Below are positions 15,791 to 22,707 of a stretch of 30,005 bases of DNA, one piece after another. A model generated the notes under the pieces. The model was not told the origin of the DNA. It searched no databases and saw nothing but the letters and a program-made list of their open reading frames with translations. The stretch covers positions 1-30,005 of the forward strand of contig CAZXFJ010000007.1 of the NCBI GenBank assembly GCA_964640435.1, read 5' to 3'. The DNA is from GWA1-39-11 sp964640435 (GTDB lineage: Bacteria; Patescibacteriota; Microgenomatia; Levybacterales; GWA1-39-11). How positions within the stretch are numbered: the stretch's first letter is position 1; each line of letters begins with the position of its first letter. A program made the position numbers and the translations under genes.

Positions 15791-15881
15791 CACCGTCGTG
15801 TGGGGCGCAACTCTAGAGGTGTCCCACTGAGGAGCAAATCGGGTCCGGAAACGGACATCCGACTCTTTCCAAGAGTCTAGT
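15791..15881 (+). other. GC-rich multi-hairpin tail after ppdK
   Basis: Directly after the ppdK stop, TCGG/CCGA enclose GTCCG-GAAA-CGGAC (15843-15856, GNRA loop). This is followed by the perfect hairpin GACTCTT-tcc-AAGAGTC (15861-15877). Further upstream GTGGG and CCCAC (around 15800-15826) can pair around a TCTAGA palindrome. The base composition matches ppdK rather than the flanks, so the tail probably arrived with it. No known RNA family signature was recognised. Confidence 0.45.
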
Positions 15882-15946
15882 ATCCCCCGCCTTCGGCGGC
15901 TTCTGCATGAATTGCAGGTGCCGTGAATGTGCGGGGGATTTTTTTT
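15882..15946 (+). terminator. Terminator of ppdK
   Basis: ATCCCCCGC (15882-15890) pairs perfectly with GCGGGGGAT (15931-15939), followed by a T-run to 15946. An alternative CCGCC-ttc-GGCGG hairpin (15887-15899) and CTGCA/TGCAG (around 15903-15917) form within the loop region. Confidence 0.75.
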
Positions 15947-15957
15947 GGTTTTTTTAA

Positions 15958-15963
15958 TATAAT
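15958..15963 (+). promoter_or_regulatory. -10 of the M50 protease-enolase operon
   Basis: A perfect TATAAT ends 7 nt before ATG 15971, so the transcript should start at that ATG. It sits directly behind the ppdK terminator T-run. An in-frame ATG at 15923 and an ATG at 15962 are upstream of or inside the -10, so they are not used. Confidence 0.55.
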
Positions 15964-15970
15964 GTCTCTT

Positions 15971-16582
15971 ATGGAAATTCTGATCCCCGTAATAATACTT
16001 ATTTTCTCGGCCATCTTGCATGAAATAATGCACGGAGTTGTAGCAGACAAACTTGGTGACCCAACTGCAAGACTTTTAGGAAGACTTACTCTTAATCCAG
16101 TTCCACATATTGATCCAATAATGAGTATTCTTGTTCCATTCATGCTTGTTTTGGCCCACTCCCCTGTTATTTTTGGTGCAGCAAAGCCCGTTCCAGTTAA
16201 TCCAATTCACTTTAAAGATCCTAAAAAAGATATGGCACTTGTCGCACTTGCTGGACCATTAACAAACTTTGCTATAGCAATAGCCGCTTCCCTTATATTG
16301 CGAATCATTCCCGATAACCCAGTTCTCTTCTCTATTATCTATTTAGTAGTCATATACAACCTTATGCTTGGTTTTATTAACCTAATTCCAATTCCACCTC
16401 TTGATGGAAGTAAAGTATTTGCAGCAATCCTTCCCGATGATCTAGCAGCATCTTATCTTTCAATTGAAAGATTTGGTATTTTTATTCTTTTTGCTCTACT
16501 TGTCTTCCCTATGGGTCCATTTTCCCTTGGACAAATCATTGAAAATTTGATATCATTTTCTCTTCACTTACTTGGTTTATGA
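15971..16582 (+). CDS. Site-2 protease family M50 (rhomboid-sized zinc metalloprotease)
   Basis: An intramembrane zinc protease of 203 residues with about six hydrophobic segments. The catalytic HEIMH motif is in the first helix region (about residues 17-21). LAGPLTN lies in the middle, and NLIPIPPLDGSKV, which provides the NPDG-like third ligand (Asp), follows ~110 residues later. This is the compact S2P subfamily without a PDZ domain (YwhC/FtsH-like M50 group). It probably cleaves a membrane-embedded regulatory or surface protein. The start is ATG 15971 because the TATAAT at 15958-15963 leaves no room for an earlier start. Its stop overlaps the enolase start (ATGA at 16579-16582), so the two genes are translationally coupled. 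That pairing is genomic convenience as far as can be seen, since no functional link is known. Confidence 0.9.
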   Translation: MEILIPVIILIFSAILHEIMHGVVADKLGDPTARLLGRLTLNPVPHIDPIMSILVPFMLVLAHSPVIFGAAKPVPVNPIHFKDPKKDMALVALAGPLTNFAIAIAASLILRIIPDNPVLFSIIYLVVIYNLMLGFINLIPIPPLDGSKVFAAILPDDLAASYLSIERFGIFILFALLVFPMGPFSLGQIIENLISFSLHLLGL

Positions 16583-17811
16583 AGATAACAGGCGTACAAG
16601 CAATACAAATTTTAGATTCTCGTGGTAATCCTACAGTCCGCGCATATGTAACACTTGAAGACGGATCAGTGCACGCATCAAGCGTTCCCTCAGGAGCTTC
16701 CACTGGATCTCATGAAGCAGTTGAACTTCGCGATGAGGATAAGGCGGTCTACGGTGGCAAGAGCGTTCTCAAAGCTGTTGCAAACGTAAATGAACAAATT
16801 GCTAAAGAAATAATTGGGGAAGAAGCCGATCCTAATCGGATTGATCAGATCATGCTTGATCTCGATGGAACACCAAATAAAGCAAAACTTGGAGCAAATG
16901 CAATTCTTGCTGTATCTCAAGCAGTTGTAAGAGCTGCAGCGCACGCAGCTGGCCAACCATTGTGGCGCTTTATGAACGAATACTATTTTGAAGGCGCAAA
17001 GCCATCCTTCCCTCGCCTTCTAGTAAACGTAGTTAATGGAGGAAAACATGCTGATTGGAACTTTGATATTCAAGAATTTATGATTGTTCCAAATACAAAT
17101 ACTCCATCTGAATCAGTTCGCATAGCTGCAGAGATCTTTCACGCCCTTGGAAAAACAATAAAGAAGAAAAAATTATCAACTCTTGTTGGTGATGAAGGTG
17201 GATACTCACCTGCTCTCTCTTCAAATGAAGAGGTAATGGAAACAATAATTGAAGCTGCAAAAGCTTTAGGATACGCGAATGAAAAAGATTTCCGCCTTTC
17301 ACTCGACTGTGCAGCAACTGAGTTTTATGAGGATGGAAAATATGTTCTTAAAAAGACAAATGAGAAACTAACAGCAGATGAGCTTATTAAGCGCTACCTT
17401 GAGCTTTCTGACAAATACAAGATTCTATCTATTGAAGATCCATTTGCAGAGGATGATTGGGATACATACACCAAATTTACTATGGAAACCGACTCTATTG
17501 TTATTGGAGATGACCTTTTTGTTACAAATCCAACCCGCATTCAAAAAGGAATTGACGAAAAAGCAGCTACAGGAGTTTTAATTAAGGTTAACCAAATAGG
17601 TTCAATCAAAGAAACTGTTGAAGCAATTAATATGACTCACAAAGCTGGTTGGGCAACTGCCATCTCCCACAGATCTGGTGAAACAGAAGATTCATTTATT
17701 GCAGACTTGGCTTACGCTTGTGCTTCAGAGTTTATTAAAACAGGATCAATGAGCCGCTCTGAGCGCTTAGCAAAATACAACAGACTTCTTGAAATTGAAG
17801 CAGAACTCTAA
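16579..17811 (+). CDS. eno: Enolase (phosphopyruvate hydratase)
   Basis: Converts 2-phosphoglycerate to PEP in glycolysis, in the cytosol, with Mg2+. The 410-residue protein has the N-terminal capping domain (ILDSRGNPTV at 11-20, PSGASTGSHEAVELRD) and the TIM barrel. Catalytic residues are in place: E206 in GDEGGYSP, the metal-binding D/E in LSLDCAA, SIEDPFAEDDW and GDDLFVTN, and general-base K336 in LIKVNQIGS. The SHRSGETEDSFIADLA motif follows. Two small changes are visible: NVVNGGKHADWN in place of the usual NGGAHADNN. Length is a little under the usual ~425-430. It overlaps the M50 gene by 4 nt and converges on ddl with a 4-nt overlap of the stop codons. Confidence 0.97.
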   Translation: MKITGVQAIQILDSRGNPTVRAYVTLEDGSVHASSVPSGASTGSHEAVELRDEDKAVYGGKSVLKAVANVNEQIAKEIIGEEADPNRIDQIMLDLDGTPNKAKLGANAILAVSQAVVRAAAHAAGQPLWRFMNEYYFEGAKPSFPRLLVNVVNGGKHADWNFDIQEFMIVPNTNTPSESVRIAAEIFHALGKTIKKKKLSTLVGDEGGYSPALSSNEEVMETIIEAAKALGYANEKDFRLSLDCAATEFYEDGKYVLKKTNEKLTADELIKRYLELSDKYKILSIEDPFAEDDWDTYTKFTMETDSIVIGDDLFVTNPTRIQKGIDEKAATGVLIKVNQIGSIKETVEAINMTHKAGWATAISHRSGETEDSFIADLAYACASEFIKTGSMSRSERLAKYNRLLEIEAEL

Positions 17812-19039
17812 ACACTCGTCTTAAGCTTTTTTTCCTTATTAAATCGATATACCGCAAGCTCAATTAGCTTGTCTATTAGCTTTGAGTATGGAAGTCCACT
17901 CGCCTCCCAAAGCTTTGGATACATGGAGATATTTGTAAAACCTGGAAGTGTATTAATTTCATTTATATATATGTTCCCCTTTTTATCTAAAAAGAAGTCT
18001 ACACGTGCCATACCTTCGCAGTTAAGTGTTTTATATGCTTCAATTGCCACTTCTTGAATCTTCTTAACCATAGTCTTTGGTAATTTTGCTGGTATTTCAG
18101 TTCTTGAACCATTTTCATCAAAGTATTTTGCTTCGTAGCTATAGAATTCATGAGTCGTTATTACTTCTCCAGGAATTGATGCAACTGGCTTATCATTTCC
18201 AAGAACTGAACACTCAATTTCCCTTCCGTCAATCCCCTCCTCTATTAGTATCTTATTATCAAACATAAATGCTTCAGTGATAGCTTTTGCAAATTCAGGT
18301 TTGTTTTTTACCTTTGAAACTCCAACAGAGGACCCGTTATTTGCAGGTTTAACAAACATTGGTAGACCAAGCTGCTTTTTTGCCTGCTCGAATGTTATTT
18401 TTTCGCCTTGTCTAACTGTCATAAACTTTNNNNNNNNNNNNNNNNNNNNNNNNNNNNNNNNNNNNNNNNNNNNNNNNNNNNNNNNNNNNNNNNNNNNNNN
18501 NNNNNNNNNNNNNNNNNNNNNNNNNNNNNCTTTTTTGCCTGCTCGAATGTTATTTTTTCGCCTTGTCTAACTGTCATAAACTTTGCAATTGGTATTCCAG
18601 CATCCCGAAGTAGACGCTTTGCGACATCTTTATCCATACCAACAGCACTTCCCAATACTCCTGCACCTACAAATGGCACATCTGCAAGCTTAAGCAACCC
18701 TTGCATTGTTCCATCTTCTCCATTTGTTCCATGAAGAACTGGAAAAACAACATCTAGCTTGCTTGAAAAATCATTAATATTGGAGACAATAGAGGTCTCT
18801 GCTCCTTTTGTAGCAAGTCTTACTTCATTAGTTAGATTTGGAAGCTCAAGTTTTTCAGAAGAAGTTAATTTTTTTGTATCCGTCTGAAGATACCAGGTAC
18901 CATTTTTACCAATTCCTATTAGGATAGGTTCATATTTTTTAGGGTCAAGTGCTGCGTAAACATTTCTTGCAGACATTATGGAGACTTCGTGTTCAGAAGA
19001 TTTCCCACCAAATATAATTCCTACCTTTATTTTGGCCAT
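17808..19039 (-). CDS. ddl: D-alanine-D-alanine ligase, split by a false assembly gap
   Basis: ATP-dependent ligase making D-Ala-D-Ala for peptidoglycan. The 5' part (18530-19039) has GIIFGGKSSEHEVS, HGTNGEDGTMQG and the early ATP-grasp region. The 3' part (17808-18429) has FVKPANNGSSVGVS, the omega-loop YSYEAKYFD and EINTLPGFT. The 100-N gap separates two exact copies of the same 55 nt (18375-18429 and 18530-18584). If the copies are merged (155 nt removed) the gene becomes 1077 nt, one intact frame of 358 residues, which is the normal length for Ddl. The gene is therefore probably whole in the organism. Start ATG 19039 follows a TATAAT by 11 nt. Its stop overlaps the convergent enolase stop by 4 nt. 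Confidence 0.93.
18375..18584. repeat. Exact 55-nt duplication flanking the gap (assembly artefact)
   Basis: 18375-18429 and 18530-18584 are identical, and each copy abuts the N-run. This is what two contig ends sharing a 55-nt overlap look like when joined by a scaffolder instead of being merged. Confidence 0.9.
18430..18529. other. 100-N scaffold gap
   Basis: Exactly 100 undetermined bases, the conventional filler for a gap of unknown size. The flanking overlap implies the true gap is minus 55 nt. Confidence 0.98.
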
Positions 19040-19050
19040 TATATTGCTTG

Positions 19051-19079
19051 ATTATATGCAAATTGGTCTTGATACTCAA
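19051..19079 (-). promoter_or_regulatory. ddl promoter
   Basis: On the minus strand TTGAGT (plus 19074-19079), 17 nt, TATAAT (plus 19051-19056), then 11 nt to ATG 19039. Its -35 shares one base with the -35 of the divergent phosphoglycerate mutase promoter. Confidence 0.65.
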
Positions 19080-19097
19080 CCACAAATATTCTATACT
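19069..19097 (+). promoter_or_regulatory. gpmA promoter; fixes its start
   Basis: TTGATA (19069-19074), 17 nt, TATACT (19092-19097), then 13 nt to ATG 19111. An in-frame ATG at 19048 lies upstream of the -35 and is excluded. Confidence 0.65.
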
Positions 19098-19110
19098 TGA
19101 AGCTCAATTT

Positions 19111-19740
19111 ATGGCATACCTAGTACTTGTTCGTCACGGAAAAAGCGAATGGAATGAAAAAGGTCTTTGGACTGGATGGCGAGATATCCCACTCAACCCT
19201 ATTGGAGTTGAGGAAGCAAAAAAAACAGGCGAAGCACTTCATGATATTCACTTTGACTATGCATATACCTCTGCTCTAATTCGCGCAAAACAAACTCTTG
19301 ATGAAATATTACAAGTTATTGATCAACACCCGCAAGTTACCGAAAATAAGGCGCTAAATGAGCGTGATTACGGTGATTATACTGAGAAAAATAAATGGCA
19401 AGTTAAAGAAGAAGTTGGCGAAGAAGAATTTCAAAAGATAAGACGCTCATGGGATTACCCTCCTCCAAACGGAGAGTCTTTGAAAATGGTATATGATCGT
19501 GCTATCCCATACTTTCAAGAAGAAATTGAACCAAAACTTAAGGAAGGAAAGAATGTTTTGATTGCAGCACATGGTAACTCTCTTCGAGCACTAGTTAAAT
19601 ATTTAGAAAATATTCCAGATGACCAGATTGCTACCCTTGAAATTGGAACTGGTGAAGCATATGTATACAAGATTGATGATCAAGGCAGCGTTGAATCAAA
19701 AGAGATCCGCGGAGAGAACGTAAATAAAGGTAAAGTTTAA
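19111..19740 (+). CDS. gpmA: 2,3-bisphosphoglycerate-dependent phosphoglycerate mutase
   Basis: Interconverts 3- and 2-phosphoglycerate through a phospho-histidine. The 209-residue protein has LVRHGKSEWN with catalytic H9, GWRDIPLNPIG, TSALIRAKQT, LNERDYGDYT (E is the proton donor), RRSWDYPPPNGESL and AAHGNSLRALVKYLE with the second His. It is slightly shorter than E. coli GpmA (~250). The C-terminal tail (ESKEIRGENVNKGKV) is short and charged. The start at ATG 19111 gives the canonical MAYLVLVRHG N-terminus and matches the promoter. It lies upstream of enolase in the pathway but is divergent from ddl and 32 nt ahead of pth. Confidence 0.95.
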   Translation: MAYLVLVRHGKSEWNEKGLWTGWRDIPLNPIGVEEAKKTGEALHDIHFDYAYTSALIRAKQTLDEILQVIDQHPQVTENKALNERDYGDYTEKNKWQVKEEVGEEEFQKIRRSWDYPPPNGESLKMVYDRAIPYFQEEIEPKLKEGKNVLIAAHGNSLRALVKYLENIPDDQIATLEIGTGEAYVYKIDDQGSVESKEIRGENVNKGKV

Positions 19741-19755
19741 GCTTGATTAACGGTG

Positions 19756-19761
19756 TATAAT
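19756..19761 (+). promoter_or_regulatory. -10 of pth
   Basis: A perfect TATAAT ends 11 nt before ATG 19773, so the leader would be about 5 nt. No clear -35. Co-transcription from gpmA is also possible because the spacer is only 32 nt. Confidence 0.45.
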
Positions 19762-19772
19762 ATAAACAATAC

Positions 19773-20357
19773 ATGAAGGTAATCGTTGGACTAGGTAATC
19801 CAGGAGAAAAATACGAAAAAACCCGCCATAACCTCGGCTTCATGGTTTTAGATCATCTACTTGAAAAATATGAGCCTGCGAGTAAGACGTTCTGGGAAAC
19901 TGACAAGAAGCTCAAAGCACAAACTAAACAAATTAAAAAAGGAGACACCACTCTACTTCTAGTAAAGCCTCAAACATTTATGAATGATTCAGGGCTTGCT
20001 GTTTCAAAAGTTTTATCTTTCTATAAAGTTGCCCCAGAAGACATGATAGTGATCCATGACGAGCTAGATTTGCCCTTTGGCAAGCAAAGAATAAGGTTTG
20101 GAGGAGGAGCTGGTGGTCATCATGGGGTCGAATCAATTATTGAGCATATAGGAGATAAATTCTTGCGAATAAGACTTGGGATTGGCACAGATAAAGAACA
20201 TGAAACAAGACGAGAACATACTGACAAATATGTTCTGGGTAATATCTCATCACATGAGAAAGGTAAAACAAAAACAATGATCCACGAGGCTATAAAATCA
20301 CTTGATCTAATTCTTGAACACGGAATTGATGCCTACATGAGTCGCTACAATAAATAA
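19773..20357 (+). CDS. pth: Peptidyl-tRNA hydrolase with a changed active-site Asn
   Basis: Releases tRNA from peptidyl-tRNA that drops off ribosomes, a cytosolic recycling step. The 194-residue protein has the family motifs: GLGNPGEKYEKTRHN with N9 and catalytic H19, KPQTFMNDSG, and HDELDLPFGK with D96. The usual GGGxGGHNGL reads GGGAGGHHGVES, so the position equivalent to E. coli Asn114 is H117. Alignment is firm because the flanking D96 and H116 keep the same offset to E. coli D93 and H113. The C-terminus is normal length. Its TAA ends one base before the stop of the convergent surface-protein gene, so there is no intergenic space. Confidence 0.95.
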   Translation: MKVIVGLGNPGEKYEKTRHNLGFMVLDHLLEKYEPASKTFWETDKKLKAQTKQIKKGDTTLLLVKPQTFMNDSGLAVSKVLSFYKVAPEDMIVIHDELDLPFGKQRIRFGGGAGGHHGVESIIEHIGDKFLRIRLGIGTDKEHETRREHTDKYVLGNISSHEKGKTKTMIHEAIKSLDLILEHGIDAYMSRYNK

Positions 20358-22658
20358 CTACGGATTAATCTCCTGGAAGCGAGTTATCGAAGTCTTATAA
20401 AAGTCTGTTAACTGAATAACAAAATCAAGTCTCTGGGCAACAGTGATAGATGGGTTAAGTTGATCGAGTAAACAAAGTGACCTGTTGTTAACAAGGCTTC
20501 CTGCTCCGTTGAGTGCTAATGGTTTTCTTGCATTTGCAACGAGCACTCCTTGAACAGCAAGTGCTTTATCCGCTGTAAATCCACCAGCACATTGAGTTCC
20601 CGCAGCAATAATATCTCCCTCTGAAGTAAATATTCCCTGAATACTCTGAGTTGACCCTGATACTCCACTTGCTGAAATTGTCATGTTGCCCTTAGAAGCA
20701 ATTATCAAAAGGTTTGATTGATTATTTGCAACTGTAATATTGTTGTTAATTGTTGTTGTGCCATTAACAAGTATTAATACATGAGCGCCAGCAACTTGAG
20801 TATATGAACTTATTGTTAAATTTCCGTCTACAAAATACACCCCTGTTGGAATATTTGTTGCTGAAGTTATAGTACAGTTACCAACGCCTGCTGGACACCC
20901 TGCAAACCTTTGAAGGGTTACATTTTTCTGTGATGCACGAGATTTATAGAATGAATATGATGCTCCACCATTAGCATTCTTTGCTCCATCATCATATGAA
21001 TATTCAGTGTTTACGGTCCACTTACCACCGCCAGATGATGCTGTACCACTTCCTACTGCCCATGGAAATGTTCCAGAAGAGAAAAATACACTAGGATTTG
21101 TTGCATCTGTTGAGGCTACCCTACCCGAAGGAATTGAATATGGTATCTGATTAAATCTTACATCTCCAGTTGTTGTCTGAATCCAGGCTGAGTTGTTTGA
21201 GATACAGAAATCTAATGTATGATTGCTTGATAGGTCAAATGCTCCATATGTATAACCACTTAGATTTGTAGAATCCCATGCTCCCCCATCAAATCTAGCT
21301 GCTTTGACTGTGTAACCTGGAACACTTGATAGAACTGCAGTTCTATCTCCACAAACAGCAGTATCAGCCAGATTATATGTACCGCCACTCGTTAATCCAG
21401 TAACTGTTTGCGTTGCGCCTCTATATAAGGTAACTCTTGCAAAAGATCCATATGATGTTGACCCAGAAGAACAATTATTACCACCGGTGTCAATTAAAAC
21501 ACTTCCTGTAACAGTATTTCTTGGATTGACTGTCATATCTTTGTTATAGATAGTAGAACCATTTCCGTTTGAAACTACAACACTTTGCCTTGCTGTAATT
21601 GGCGTACAAACCGTTGGCGCTGTATATGTAGTTGTTGATGAAGAACCTCCTGTATTTGATCCTCCACTCCCTCCTTCTGGATTATTTGGTTGATATGAAC
21701 CAGGATTGCCTGGATTTCCGTCACTGTGACATGCTGGGTCATTTGTATCGATTAAACTATTGCCATTATTATCTGTACCATCAGAACACTGAGGAGGAAT
21801 TATTCCTGGAGTTGGCCAAGAATATGTAGGGTTGGGAGCACAACTATTTGCTGTTATTGAAGCTGATTGACCTGAATTTATGGTAGTAGGACCAGAAACT
21901 GAAGTACAACTTGGCGGAATAGTATTACTTATTCCAAAGTTAACTCCAGACGCGCTTGGACCAAGAGTCCTGGTTCTTGAACCAGGGGTTGTTAGACCGT
22001 AACCTGCTGGCAAAGTTAATGTTATGGTATATGTACCTGAAGACAAGTTTGAAAAAGTATATAACCCCTTATCGCTACCAGCAGAATCTGAAGTAGTAGA
22101 TCTATTTGCTGCACCTGATAAAATAACAGTTGCACCGCCATATCCTGGTTCATCTCCTGAACCGTTATTACAGGCTCCACTACAATTTTGAACTCCATTA
22201 TTATTTGAATCTATGAAAACATTACCAGTAATTGAATACGTTATTGAAGTTGGAGTTGGTGTCGAGGTAGACCCCCCTCCTCCGCCCCCTGTTGTGGGAG
22301 TTGGGGTACTTCCTCCTCCACCACTGCCACAAAAACATTGCTCACCGTATCCCGTGTCATAACAGCTTGCGGTACAAGAACCAGAACAACATTCTGAGCC
22401 ACTAAGACACCCTATTCCATCAGCTCTACAAGATCCTCCACCTCCACCACCCGGAGTTGGAGTTGGTTGAAAACATGTTCCCGCACCAAAACTTGAGGTA
22501 CACTCAAGTCCGGCATCACACCTTGGGGATCCAGCACGACAACTTTCACCAAGTCCACCTGTCCCACCAATAGCATAAGCAGTATTTGGAAGTAAGTTAA
22601 CAACGTTAAATAAAGTAAATATAGAAGCAATAAAAATAATTTGCCTAAAAGGCTTCAT
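20358..22658 (-). CDS. Secreted Cys-rich / SdrD_B surface protein
   Basis: 766 residues with a clear signal peptide (basic MKPFRQ, hydrophobic core, cleavage likely after NTAYA at ~29). A Cys-rich region (~35-115) contains CRAGSPRCDAGLECTSS and CLSGSECCSGSC knots, separated by Gly-runs and PTPTP linkers. An SdrD_B-like Cna-B-fold domain follows (~140-250: ITGNVFIDSNNNGVQN, GLYTFSNLSSGTYT). Next comes an Ig-like segment, then a calcium-binding-like CSDGTDNNGNSLIDTNDPAC. A second carboxypeptidase-regulatory-like domain follows, and finally a right-handed, beta-rich domain (GVYFVDGNLTISSYT onward) resembling polymer-forming surface modules. It ends RFQEINP with no LPXTG motif or membrane anchor. 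It is probably exported and assembled at the cell surface. The start is set by an extended -10 ending 6 nt upstream. Confidence 0.8.
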   Translation of the reverse strand: MKPFRQIIFIASIFTLFNVVNLLPNTAYAIGGTGGLGESCRAGSPRCDAGLECTSSFGAGTCFQPTPTPGGGGGGSCRADGIGCLSGSECCSGSCTASCYDTGYGEQCFCGSGGGGSTPTPTTGGGGGGSTSTPTPTSITYSITGNVFIDSNNNGVQNCSGACNNGSGDEPGYGGATVILSGAANRSTTSDSAGSDKGLYTFSNLSSGTYTITLTLPAGYGLTTPGSRTRTLGPSASGVNFGISNTIPPSCTSVSGPTTINSGQSASITANSCAPNPTYSWPTPGIIPPQCSDGTDNNGNSLIDTNDPACHSDGNPGNPGSYQPNNPEGGSGGSNTGGSSSTTTYTAPTVCTPITARQSVVVSNGNGSTIYNKDMTVNPRNTVTGSVLIDTGGNNCSSGSTSYGSFARVTLYRGATQTVTGLTSGGTYNLADTAVCGDRTAVLSSVPGYTVKAARFDGGAWDSTNLSGYTYGAFDLSSNHTLDFCISNNSAWIQTTTGDVRFNQIPYSIPSGRVASTDATNPSVFFSSGTFPWAVGSGTASSGGGKWTVNTEYSYDDGAKNANGGASYSFYKSRASQKNVTLQRFAGCPAGVGNCTITSATNIPTGVYFVDGNLTISSYTQVAGAHVLILVNGTTTINNNITVANNQSNLLIIASKGNMTISASGVSGSTQSIQGIFTSEGDIIAAGTQCAGGFTADKALAVQGVLVANARKPLALNGAGSLVNNRSLCLLDQLNPSITVAQRLDFVIQLTDFYKTSITRFQEINP

Positions 22659-22664
22659 GTAAAC

Positions 22665-22673
22665 ATCTTAACA
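22665..22673 (-). promoter_or_regulatory. Extended -10 of the surface-protein gene
   Basis: TGT-TAAGAT on the minus strand ends 6 nt before ATG 22658, predicting a leaderless message. Confidence 0.5.
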
Positions 22674-22694
22674 GGCTTTAAAATTGCAAGTCAA

Positions 22695-22700
22695 TACTAT
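22695..22700 (+). promoter_or_regulatory. Possible -10 of the first polymerase/ligase gene
   Basis: TACTAT ends 7 nt before ATG 22708. An overlapping TATAAA (22700-22705) would instead favour the in-frame ATG at 22723, so the start is not settled. Confidence 0.35.
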
Positions 22701-22707
22701 ATAAAAT

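Noticed and set aside
15791..15946. T-box leader controlling the M50-enolase operon
   Set aside because: No T-box consensus sequence, and the operon has its own -10 after the terminator.
15923..15970. Upstream start of the M50 protease at 15923
   Set aside because: It falls within the ppdK terminator and before the TATAAT at 15958.
18375..18584. Biological direct repeat or insertion in ddl
   Set aside because: The copies abut an N-run of exactly 100 and merge into a perfect frame, which is an assembly signature.
19048..19110. Upstream start of gpmA at 19048
   Set aside because: It precedes the -35/-10 pair and adds 21 residues with no counterpart in the family.
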